From Paracidovorax wautersii (GTDB taxonomy: Bacteria > Pseudomonadota > Gammaproteobacteria > Burkholderiales > Burkholderiaceae_C): a DNA stretch of 64,000 nt. Of this stretch, positions 1 through 7,476 are shown in pieces (within the stretch, counting starts at the first letter, position 1; every line of letters begins with the position of its first letter). The stretch covers positions 3,060,001-3,124,000 of the forward strand of contig NZ_JAVIZX010000001.1 of NCBI RefSeq assembly GCF_031453675.1, in the 5' to 3' direction. The position numbers and the translations under genes are program-made. The notes below the pieces were generated by a model that saw only the letters and a list, made by a program, of their open reading frames with translations, was not told the origin of the DNA and made no database searches.

Positions 1-953
1 GGCTGGACACCTTTCCCAAGGAGCCCAGCACCGTGTTCTACGTTGGCAGCAATGCGCCCGATGACCTCACCGCCGTGCGCCGCCACCTGCTGACGGCGTT
101 GCCGCGGCTGCCCATCGCGGGCGAGTACATCCACCGCACGGCCTACGACATCGGCGAACGGTACGGCAAGGACACCTTCCTGCTGATCGACCGCTTTGGC
201 ACGGCGCGTGTGCCGGCCGCATTCGCGCTCAAGAGCCGCATCGACGGCTTCTTCGAGCGCTTCGGACTGCGGGGGGTGACGGACCGCGTCATCCAGGGCC
301 TGACCCATCTGCTGCCCAGCCACCTGCCGCCGCGCATGCTGCAGATGCGTGAGCGCTACGAGCACCACCTGCTGGTGCGGGTGTCCAACGACACGGCAGA
401 CGCCACGCGCGATTTCCTGGCGCAGCACTTCGGCCCCAGCAGCACCGGCGGATTCTTCGAGTGCGATGCGGAGGAAGGGCGCAAGGCGTTCCTGCACCGC
501 TTCGCCATCGCGGGCGCCGCCATCCGCTACCGCGAGGCGCACCGCGCCAGCGTGGAAGACATCGTGGCGCTGGACGTGGCCTTGCGGCGCAATGACCGCG
601 ATTGGGTCGAACAGCTGCCGGCGGACGTCGAGGGCGATGTCATCCACAAGCTTTATTACGGGCATTTCTTCTGCCACGTGTTCCACCAGGACTACATCGT
701 GAAGAAGGGCGTGGACCCGCTGGCGATGGAGCACCGCATGTGGGCGCTGCTGGATGCGCGGCGGGCGGAGTACCCGGCCGAGCACAACGTGGGCCACCTG
801 TACGTGGCCAAGCCGGCGCTTGCCGGCTTCTACCGCGAGCTGGACCCCACCAACACGTTCAACCCGGGGATCGGGCACACCTCCCGCCTGCAGGGCTGGG
901 AGGCCTGCTGCGACGCGCCGGCCGCATGGCCCAAGGGCTATTCGGAACCGTGA
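1..953 (+). CDS. dld: Quinone-dependent D-lactate dehydrogenase, C-terminal part
   Basis: This is the C-terminal half of the FAD-containing, membrane-associated respiratory D-lactate dehydrogenase, which oxidises D-lactate to pyruvate and passes electrons to quinone. The reading frame is open from base 3, so the start lies outside the window. The visible part has the runs LDTFPKEPS, PSHLPPRM, FLHRFAIAGAAIRY, HKLYYGHFFCHVFHQDYIVKKG and YPAEHNVGHLY, which match the membrane-binding C-terminal domain of E. coli Dld closely. It ends at a TGA at 951-953 and converges with the Fur-family gene on the other strand. Confidence 0.93.
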   Translation, partial: LDTFPKEPSTVFYVGSNAPDDLTAVRRHLLTALPRLPIAGEYIHRTAYDIGERYGKDTFLLIDRFGTARVPAAFALKSRIDGFFERFGLRGVTDRVIQGLTHLLPSHLPPRMLQMRERYEHHLLVRVSNDTADATRDFLAQHFGPSSTGGFFECDAEEGRKAFLHRFAIAGAAIRYREAHRASVEDIVALDVALRRNDRDWVEQLPADVEGDVIHKLYYGHFFCHVFHQDYIVKKGVDPLAMEHRMWALLDARRAEYPAEHNVGHLYVAKPALAGFYRELDPTNTFNPGIGHTSRLQGWEACCDAPAAWPKGYSEP

Positions 954-1013
954 ACGGAAGAGAAGGTGTCGTGGGCCGCCGGGCCCGCGGCGCGCGAGCT
1001 GGCCGACGACGGG

Positions 1014-1430
1014 TCAGCGCGCTGTGCGCGGCGCGCCGTACGCCGTGACCACGTAGGTGGACAGGTCGAAGCCTTGCTCGGCCGCGATGGCGACCAGGCG
1101 TTCCTGGATCAGCGGGTCGTGGAATTCGCGCACCTCGCCCGTCACCGTGCACACCAGGTGGCCGTGGTGTTCCTCGCCGTCGTTCAGTTCGTACACGGCC
1201 TTCTGGTGCCCGAGCATGCTCTTCTTGAGCAGGCCGGTCTGCTCGAACTGCGCCAGCACGCGGTACACGGTGGCCAGGCCCAGGTCGATGTGGCGGTCCA
1301 TCAGGTGGCGGTAGACGTCTTCCGCGGCCAGGTGGCGTTCGTCGCTGGTGCGGAACACTTCCAGCACTTTCAGGCGGGGCAGGGTGGCCTTCAGGCCGGC
1401 GCTCTGCAGGTCGGGCGGCGGAGGGGACAT
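1014..1430 (-). CDS. Fur-family transcriptional regulator (paralogue without the Cys pair)
   Basis: This is a 138-residue metal-responsive repressor of the Fur family. The N-terminal winged helix is clear (GLKATLPRLKVLEVF, then HLAAEDVYRHL and LGLATVYRVLAQFEQTGLL), followed by the dimerisation domain with EEHHGHLVC. The structural CxxC that normally follows (HLVCxxC) reads CTVTG, and there is no second Cys pair near the C-terminus, so the structural zinc site is missing. It may therefore be a specialised paralogue rather than the housekeeping Fur. I chose the ATG at 1430; an in-frame TTG at 1442 adds four residues. A candidate sRNA or leader element lies directly upstream. Confidence 0.85.
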   Translation of the reverse strand: MSPPPPDLQSAGLKATLPRLKVLEVFRTSDERHLAAEDVYRHLMDRHIDLGLATVYRVLAQFEQTGLLKKSMLGHQKAVYELNDGEEHHGHLVCTVTGEVREFHDPLIQERLVAIAAEQGFDLSTYVVTAYGAPRTAR

Positions 1431-1471
1431 GGCGTACGGCAAGGGGATGGGGTCTGACGCCGGTTCATCGC

Positions 1472-1603
1472 AAAAAAAGCCTGGCTACGCGAGCACGCCC
1501 GTTGGCTGGCAAAAACGACCCTTCGGACTATGGCAGTCCTGGAGTCGCCCCACGATGAAACTGGTCGGCGGTGACCGGGGACTGGGCGCCCTGGTCAGCG
1601 ATT
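1472..1603 (-). ncRNA. Candidate Fur-controlled small RNA with a conserved structured element
   Basis: A minus-strand promoter (TTGATA at 1634-1639, 18-bp spacer, TACACT at 1610-1615) overlapping a Fur box would start a transcript near 1603. No ORF follows. The transcript carries an element at 1479-1562 that recurs at 11005-11092, and ends in seven T residues (1472-1478). In the element an outer stem (CGACTC with GGGTCG, using one G-U pair that exists only on the minus strand) encloses an inner hairpin GGACT/AGTCC. It could instead be a leader of the Fur-family gene that starts 42 bases downstream. The terminator stem is weak, so the 3' end is uncertain. Confidence 0.5.
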
Positions 1604-1609
1604 GACGGC

Positions 1610-1645
1610 AGTGTAGCATTGAATGAGAATGGTTATCAATACAAT
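1610..1645. promoter_or_regulatory. Fur box with divergent promoters
   Basis: The 15-mer at 1624-1638 (TGAGAAT, G, GTTATCA) matches the 7-1-7 Fur consensus TGATAAT-N-ATTATCA with one mismatch in each arm. Leftward it covers the -35 of the candidate sRNA promoter. Rightward, TACAAT at 1640-1645 could serve as the -10 for the DUF2325 gene, with TTGAAT at 1619-1624 as a -35 at a short 15-bp spacing. Binding of Fur-Fe would block both directions. Confidence 0.7.
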
Positions 1646-1730
1646 AGGTAAAAATTTGGGATGAGGCGTGCTGCCCCGCAGGGGCTCACGCAGCGCTTCA
1701 CCCTGTTTCCATCGCCCACAAGGAGCGCGC

Positions 1731-2528
1731 ATGACAACCCCCCCTTTCGAGCACCTGCTGGATGAACACCGGGCGCTGCTGGCGCACTACGGGCGGGCCC
1801 AACTGCGCTGCACCCAGTTGGTGACGGCGCAGGCGCACGCCATCGCGCAGATGCAGGCCGAGATCATCCGTCTGCGGGCGCAGGTGGTGGTGCGGGAGAC
1901 CGCGCTGGCCTGGGAGCGTGAAGACCGAGCGGCCTTGCTGGCCCAGTTGCCGGGGTTGCCGCGCCGCCGGGTGCTGGCACGGCAGGTGGAAGGGCTGGCC
2001 GCGCGCATCCATGACCTGGCCCGCGATGTGCTGCACTGGCAGTGGCGTGCCGGCGCCCGTCCGCTGCCGCTGCCAGCGTCGTCCGCGCCATCGGGCGTGC
2101 AGCCCGCTGCCGCTGTGCCGGACGGTGCTGCCCCGGCTGCCGCGGTGGACCGGCCCGATGCCACGGCCCCGCGCTCCGTGCTGTGCATCGCGCAGGACGC
2201 GTCCGGGGCGCTGGTGACGCAGCGCATGGTCGAAAGCGCCGAAGGCCTGGTGACGGCGCAGGCGGCGGCGGACGCCGCGATCGTGGCCGCTGAGGACGGA
2301 CACGCAGCGCTGGAAGCCAGCCTGGTTGCCGCCGACCTGGTCATCTGCCAGACCGGCTGCGTGGGGCACAACGCCTACTGGCGCGTGGAGGACCATTGCC
2401 GGCGTACAGGCAAGCCCTGCGTGCTGGTGGACCAGCCGCAGGTCGTGCACGTGCTGCGCGGCCAGCACAGCGCGCACGTCCCGCACGGCGTGCTGCTGGC
2501 GGAAGCGGCTGCCCCGGCCGGACGTTGA
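1731..2528 (+). CDS. DUF2325 domain-containing protein
   Basis: This is a 265-residue cytoplasmic protein of unknown function. The N-terminal half is helical, with long Ala/Arg/Leu runs (about residues 15-110). A Pro/Ala linker follows, and the last ~90 residues are the DUF2325 domain with its typical ending VICQTGCVGHNAYW...CRRTGKPCVLVDQP. The start is the ATG at 1731, behind an AAGGAG at 1719-1724. The next upstream candidate, at 1668, has no ribosome site. The Fur box about 95 bases upstream suggests expression when iron is low. Conserved Cys residues in the domain could bind metal, but that is inference. Confidence 0.8.
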   Translation: MTTPPFEHLLDEHRALLAHYGRAQLRCTQLVTAQAHAIAQMQAEIIRLRAQVVVRETALAWEREDRAALLAQLPGLPRRRVLARQVEGLAARIHDLARDVLHWQWRAGARPLPLPASSAPSGVQPAAAVPDGAAPAAAVDRPDATAPRSVLCIAQDASGALVTQRMVESAEGLVTAQAAADAAIVAAEDGHAALEASLVAADLVICQTGCVGHNAYWRVEDHCRRTGKPCVLVDQPQVVHVLRGQHSAHVPHGVLLAEAAAPAGR

Positions 2529-2550
2529 GCGGCTCCGCTGCCGGCCTCTT

Positions 2551-2620
2551 TATTTTGCTATAAAATTAATAGCTGATTGCGCTTGTGGAATAAGCGCCAG
2601 AGGCCAAAAAGGCTTGAATT
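2551..2620. repeat. Short dispersed repeat (Comamonadaceae type)
   Basis: One member of a family seen about ten times in this window. It has TAATAGCTG, then GCGCTTGT...ATAAGCGC as an imperfect hairpin, then CAGAGGCCAAAAAGG. It lies between the convergent DUF2325 and putA genes and may act as a terminator for either. Confidence 0.6.
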
Positions 2621-2628
2621 CTTAAGCC

Positions 2629-5600
2629 TCAAGCCATGGTCATCAGGCTGGCGTTGCCGCCTGCCGCGGCCGTGTTCACGCTCAGCGCGCGCTCGATCAC
2701 CAGCCGCTCCAGCGGGATGTCCGTGGCGCCCGGGGCCAGGCCGGTGACGCCGACGATGGCGCCAGGGCGCTGCGCCACAGCCGCGCACACGCGGCGCAGG
2801 GAATCGGCATCGCCATGGTGGAGCACGGCGTCCAGCGCCACCGCGCCGTCCTGCCAGTCGCTCACCAGGGCGATGCGCTCCTGCACCGTTGCTGGCAGCT
2901 GCCCGCGCAGCGCGGCGGCTTCGTGCTGCGGCCACACGGCCGTCCCACCGACCGCCAAGATGGCCGCCAGCTGGGCCAGCCGGTCGCCGTCCGATGCGGC
3001 CAGGCACAGGGTGCGGGCGCGGGGCGCCAGCGTGTACTGGTTGCGTTCCCCAGTGGGGCCTGGCAGCGTGGCCGACAGCCCGGCCACGCTGGACTGGCCC
3101 AGCGCGGCGCAGGCGGCGACCAGCGCCGTGCGGCCGCCCGCGTGGGCCCATTCGGCCAGCGCGTGCAGCGTCGGCTGCAGCGCGGTGCGGGCCTGCGCGT
3201 CGGGCGCGACAGTGGCGGTGCTGGCGATGGCCGCCTGCGCCGCGCCGGCCGGGTGCTGCGACAGCAGGCGCAGCAGGTAGAGCGGTCCGCCCGCCTTGGG
3301 GCCTGTGCCCGACAGGCCTTCTCCGCCGAAGGGCTGAACGCCCACCACGGCGCCCACCATGTTGCGGTTCACGTACACGTTGCCGGCATGGGCGCGCTGC
3401 ACCACGCGCTCCACCGTCTCGTCGATGCGCGTGTGCAAGCCCTGAGTGAGGCCGTAGCCGGTGGCGTTGATCTGGTCGAGCAGCGCGTCCATGCGCTCGC
3501 GGGCATAGCGCACCACGTGCAGCACGGGGCCAAACACCTCGCGCTGCAACTCGGCGATGCTGTTCAGCTCGATGAGCGTGGGTGCCACGAAGGTGCCGGC
3601 TGCCGCTACCTCGCCCGCCACGCCTTGCTGGAACACGCGGCGGCCCTGCGCGCGCAGGGCGCTGATGTGCTGCTCGATGCCAGCACGAGCCTCCTCGTCG
3701 ATCACCGGGCCCACGTCCACGGCCAGCGCACCCGGGTTGCCCACGTGCAGCTCGGCCATGGCGCCCTGGAGCATGGCGATCACGCGGTCGGCCGCGTCCT
3801 CCTGCACGCACAGCACGCGCAGGGCGGAGCAGCGCTGGCCTGCGCTGTCGAAGGCCGAGGCCACCACGTCCACCACCACCTGCTCCACCAGCGCGGAAGA
3901 GTCCACGATCATCGCGTTCTGGCCGCCGGTCTCGGCGATCAGCGGGATCGGCCGGCCGTTCGCATCCAGGCGCCCGGCCACGCTGCGCTGGAGCAGGCGC
4001 GCAACGTCGGTGGAGCCTGTGAACATCACGCCCATCACCCGCGCGTCGCCCACCAGGCGCGCGCCCACGGTCTCGCCCCGGCCCGGCAGCAGCTGCACGG
4101 CACCGGCCGGCACGCCGGCCTGGTGCAGCAGGCGCACGGCCTCGGCGGCCACCAGGGGCGTTTGCTCGGCGGGCTTGGCCAGCACCGTGTTGCCGGCCGC
4201 CAGCGCGGCGGCCACCTGGCCCAGGAAGATCGCCAGCGGAAAGTTCCAGGGGCTGATGCACACCACCGGGCCCAGCGGCCGGTGCGTGGCGTTGTCGAAG
4301 TGCTCGGCCGTCTGCACCGCGTAGTAGCGCAGAAAGTCCACCGCCTCGCGCACCTCGGCGATGGCGTTGGCGGCGGTCTTGCCGGCCTCGCGCATCAGCA
4401 GGCCGAGCAGCGGCACGGTGCTGTCCTCCAGCAGGTCGGCCGCGCGGCGCAGCGCGGCGGCGCGCTCGGCGGGCGCCACGCCAGACCAGGCCGGCAGTGC
4501 GGACTGCGCGGCCTGCAGCGCGGTGTCCACATCGGCCTCGGCCGCTTCCTGCACCTGGCCGACCACGGCGGCGTGCTGCGCCGGGTTGCGCACGGCCGTG
4601 GTGGCTCCGCCGGCAACGGGCCCGTCGATGATCGGCGCGGCATGCCACTGCTGGCCCGCGCTGGCGGCCAGGGCCGCGTCGAGCGTGCGCAGCACGTCTT
4701 CGCTGGACAGGTCCAGCCCGGCCGAGTTGGCGCGGCGCGGGCCGTAGAGCTGGCGCGGCAGCGGAATGCGCGGGTGGGGCAGGGCGGCCCGGCCTTCGGC
4801 GGCGGTGTCCGCGTCCACCGTGGCCACCGGGTTGCCGACAAGCGCTTCCAGCGGCAGGGTGGCATCGGCCACGCGGTTCACGAATGAGGTGTTGGCGCCG
4901 TTTTCCAGCAGCCGGCGCACCAGGTAGGCGAGCAGCGTCTCGTGCGTGCCCACGGGGGCGTAGATGCGGCAGGGCCGGCCCAGCTTGCCGGCCGCCAGTG
5001 GGCCCACGACCTGCTCGTACAGCGGCTCGCCCATGCCGTGCAGGCACTGGAACTCGTACTGCCCGGGCTGGTAGGTGGCGGGGTCTGCCAGCTGGTAGAT
5101 GGTGGCCAGCGTCTGCGCGTTGTGCGTGGCGAACTGCGGGTACACGGCCTCGGGCGCGGCCAGCAGCTTGCGCGCGCAGGCGATGTACGACACATCGGTG
5201 TGCGACTTGCGCGTGTAGACGGGGTAGTCGGCCAAGCCGTCGACCTGGGCGCGCTTGATCTCGCTGTCCCAATAGGCACCCTTGACCAGGCGGACCATCA
5301 GCCGGTGGCCGCTGCGGCGGGCCAGGTCGACACAAAAGTCGATCACAAAGGGGCAGCGCTTCTGGTAGGCCTGGATCACGAAGCCGATGCCGTTCCAGCC
5401 CGCCAGCGACGGTGCATGGCACAGCCGCTCCAGCAGGTCGAGCGACAGCTCCAGCCGGTCGGCCTCTTCGGCGTCGATGTTCAGGCCGATGTCGTAGCCG
5501 CGGGCCAGTTCCACCAGCTGCAGCACGACGGGGTAGAGCTCGTCCATCACGCGCGCGTGCTGGGCGCGGCTGTAGCGCGGGTGCAGGGCCGACAGCTTGA

Positions 5601-6381
5601 TGGAGATGCCCGGGCCTTCGTACACGCCGCGGCCGTTGGAGGCCTTGCCGATGGCGTGGATGGCGTCCACGTACGACTGCATGTAGCGCGCGGCGTCCTG
5701 GGCGGTAAGGGCGGCCTCGCCCAGCATGTCGTACGAATAGCGAAAGCCCTGGGCTTCCAGCGGCCTGGCATTGGCGAGCGCCTGGGCGATGGTCTCGCCG
5801 GTCACGAACTGCTCGCCCATCATGCGCATGGCCATGTCCACGCCCTTGCGGATCAGCGGCTCGCCGCCCTTGGCGGTGAGCTTGCGCAGCGCGGCGCTCA
5901 GGCCGCGCTCGCTGTGCGTGGCCACCAGCTTGCCCGTGAGCAGCAGGCCCCAGGTCGCAGCGTTGACGAAAAGCGAGGGGCTCTTGCCCAGGTGCGGCTC
6001 CCAGTCGCCGGTGCTGATCTTGTCGCGGATCAGCGCATCGCGCGTGGCGGCATCGGGAATGCGCAGCAGCGCCTCGGCCAGGCACATCAGCGCCACGCCC
6101 TCCTGCGACGACAGCGCGAACTCCTGCAGCAGGCCCTGCACGATGCCGGCGCGTCCGCCGGCCGCCTTGCGGTGGCGCAGCGTGTCGGCCAGGCGCAGGG
6201 CCAGGGCCTGGATGTCGGCTCCCACGCTGTGCGGCACGCGGGCCAGGTGCAGCAGCGGTGCCAGCGCTTCGGGCTCGGGCCGGCGGTAGGCCGCCGTGAT
6301 GGCATGGCGCAGCGGGTGGTTGTCCGCGCCGCGGTGCGCGAATGACGGGGCGGCTGCAGTGTGGGCGGTGGCGATGGTCAT
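2629..6381 (-). CDS. putA: Bifunctional proline dehydrogenase / L-glutamate gamma-semialdehyde dehydrogenase PutA
   Basis: This 1250-residue enzyme oxidises proline to glutamate in two steps. The FAD-dependent proline dehydrogenase barrel occupies about residues 90-490 (KLSALHPRYSRAQ, RLVKGAYWDSEIKRAQ near 370, CLHGMGEPLYE). The NAD-dependent aldehyde dehydrogenase occupies about 560-1030, with AETGGQNAMIV and the catalytic Cys in SAGQRCSALR near residue 848. A further ~200 residues form the C-terminal domain of long PutA proteins. The ribbon-helix-helix DNA-binding domain of trifunctional PutA is absent, so regulation is probably by the divergent Lrp-type gene. The start is the ATG at 6381. 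Confidence 0.95.
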   Translation of the reverse strand: MTIATAHTAAAPSFAHRGADNHPLRHAITAAYRRPEPEALAPLLHLARVPHSVGADIQALALRLADTLRHRKAAGGRAGIVQGLLQEFALSSQEGVALMCLAEALLRIPDAATRDALIRDKISTGDWEPHLGKSPSLFVNAATWGLLLTGKLVATHSERGLSAALRKLTAKGGEPLIRKGVDMAMRMMGEQFVTGETIAQALANARPLEAQGFRYSYDMLGEAALTAQDAARYMQSYVDAIHAIGKASNGRGVYEGPGISIKLSALHPRYSRAQHARVMDELYPVVLQLVELARGYDIGLNIDAEEADRLELSLDLLERLCHAPSLAGWNGIGFVIQAYQKRCPFVIDFCVDLARRSGHRLMVRLVKGAYWDSEIKRAQVDGLADYPVYTRKSHTDVSYIACARKLLAAPEAVYPQFATHNAQTLATIYQLADPATYQPGQYEFQCLHGMGEPLYEQVVGPLAAGKLGRPCRIYAPVGTHETLLAYLVRRLLENGANTSFVNRVADATLPLEALVGNPVATVDADTAAEGRAALPHPRIPLPRQLYGPRRANSAGLDLSSEDVLRTLDAALAASAGQQWHAAPIIDGPVAGGATTAVRNPAQHAAVVGQVQEAAEADVDTALQAAQSALPAWSGVAPAERAAALRRAADLLEDSTVPLLGLLMREAGKTAANAIAEVREAVDFLRYYAVQTAEHFDNATHRPLGPVVCISPWNFPLAIFLGQVAAALAAGNTVLAKPAEQTPLVAAEAVRLLHQAGVPAGAVQLLPGRGETVGARLVGDARVMGVMFTGSTDVARLLQRSVAGRLDANGRPIPLIAETGGQNAMIVDSSALVEQVVVDVVASAFDSAGQRCSALRVLCVQEDAADRVIAMLQGAMAELHVGNPGALAVDVGPVIDEEARAGIEQHISALRAQGRRVFQQGVAGEVAAAGTFVAPTLIELNSIAELQREVFGPVLHVVRYARERMDALLDQINATGYGLTQGLHTRIDETVERVVQRAHAGNVYVNRNMVGAVVGVQPFGGEGLSGTGPKAGGPLYLLRLLSQHPAGAAQAAIASTATVAPDAQARTALQPTLHALAEWAHAGGRTALVAACAALGQSSVAGLSATLPGPTGERNQYTLAPRARTLCLAASDGDRLAQLAAILAVGGTAVWPQHEAAALRGQLPATVQERIALVSDWQDGAVALDAVLHHGDADSLRRVCAAVAQRPGAIVGVTGLAPGATDIPLERLVIERALSVNTAAAGGNASLMTMA

Positions 6382-6514
6382 AGACGTAATGGAGGCGGGG
6401 CGGGGCGTCGGCGGATCCGATGACGGGACGGGATGATGATTGGCGCCATCATCTGGCGAATCTGATCGAATAAATGTTCGAAAATAAAGCCATTCGCCTC
6501 ATAAAAATCTATCC

Positions 6515-6991
6515 ATGGCCATTGAGCAAAACGATCTGGACCGCATCGACCGCAAGATCCTGAAGATCCTGCAGGAAGACGGGCGCATCGCCAACCTGAA
6601 GCTGGCCGAGAGCGTTGCCCTGTCGCCCACCGCGGTGCTGGCCCGGGTGCAGCGGCTGACGCGTGACGGCTACATCCTGGGCTACGAGGCGCGGCTCAAC
6701 CCGCTGAAGCTGGGCGCGGGCATGCTGGTGTTCGTCGAAGTGCTGCTCGACCGCACCACGCCCAATGTGTTCGATGAGTTCAAGGCGGCGGTGCAGGTGC
6801 ACCCGGCCATCATGGAATGCCACATGGTGGCGGGCGGCTTCGACTACCTGCTCAAGACCCGCAGCGCCGATATGACGGCCTACCGCGAGTTCGCCGGCAA
6901 CGTCCTCTGGCAACTGCCCGGCGTGCGCGAGACGCGCACCTACGCGGTGATGGAAGAGGTCAAGCATTCCACCCACCTGCATCTGGGCTGA
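6515..6991 (+). CDS. Lrp/AsnC-family transcriptional regulator next to putA
   Basis: This is a 158-residue Lrp-type regulator: a helix-turn-helix at residues ~7-60 (LDRIDRKILKILQEDGRIANLKLAE, then SPTAVLARVQRL) and a RAM/effector domain with HMVAGGFDYLLK. It is divergent from putA across a 133-bp gap that holds an AT-rich patch (about 6460-6500) suitable for its operator. By analogy with PutR-type Lrp proteins of other proteobacteria it probably activates putA when proline is present. That role is inferred from position only. Confidence 0.88.
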   Translation: MAIEQNDLDRIDRKILKILQEDGRIANLKLAESVALSPTAVLARVQRLTRDGYILGYEARLNPLKLGAGMLVFVEVLLDRTTPNVFDEFKAAVQVHPAIMECHMVAGGFDYLLKTRSADMTAYREFAGNVLWQLPGVRETRTYAVMEEVKHSTHLHLG

Positions 6992-7078
6992 CGCAGCCCC
7001 GGGGCCATCGCCGGCTGGAGCCGGTCCGGCTTCTCCGCAATAATGCCCTGCACATTTTCAGAAACGAGGACACACACC

Positions 7079-7384
7079 ATGCAACCAGCCATCCGCTACG
7101 CCGCCGCGGCCCTGCTGGCGGGCCTGGCCAGCCAGGGCGCGTCGGCCGCCTGCTACCAGGTCTATGGCGCCGACCAGCAGCTCGTCTACCGCTCGACCGT
7201 CCCGCCGGTCGACATGGCGCCCCAGCTGCACCAGACCGTGCCCCAGGTCGTGCCCGGCGGCACCATGGTGTTCACGCTGGACAACAACGGCTGCGAGTTG
7301 GAAATCAACCGCCTGCCCACCGCGGCCACCGGCAGCGGCTACGGCGGCTTCGTGCAGCGCCCGCCGCGCGCCGACCGGGGCTGA
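7079..7384 (+). CDS. Small secreted hypothetical protein
   Basis: This is a 101-residue protein that I do not recognise. An N-terminal signal peptide (about residues 1-22, AAALLAGLASQGASA) is followed by a mature domain with two Cys residues (CYQVYGADQQLVYRS and NNGCELEINRL) that could form a disulfide in the periplasm. The start at 7079 is chosen because the signal peptide begins there and GAGGA lies upstream; an upstream ATG at 7043 would spoil the signal. Confidence 0.65.
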   Translation: MQPAIRYAAAALLAGLASQGASAACYQVYGADQQLVYRSTVPPVDMAPQLHQTVPQVVPGGTMVFTLDNNGCELEINRLPTAATGSGYGGFVQRPPRADRG

Positions 7385-7476
7385 GGCGGGCTCCCTCGCT
7401 CTGAGACAATCGTGGGGTATGAGCGACCCCACAGAACAATCCTCCCCCAACGATCTCCCCCCCGGCTGGCTCGACA

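Noticed and set aside
2558-6085. Open frame of 1175 codons in another minus-strand frame of putA
   Set aside because: Arg/Ala/Gly-rich shadow overlapping the full-length, motif-complete PutA frame.
6382-6514. Specific operator in the putA-lrp gap
   Set aside because: The gap is AT-rich near 6460-6500, but no symmetric repeat was clear enough to define a site.
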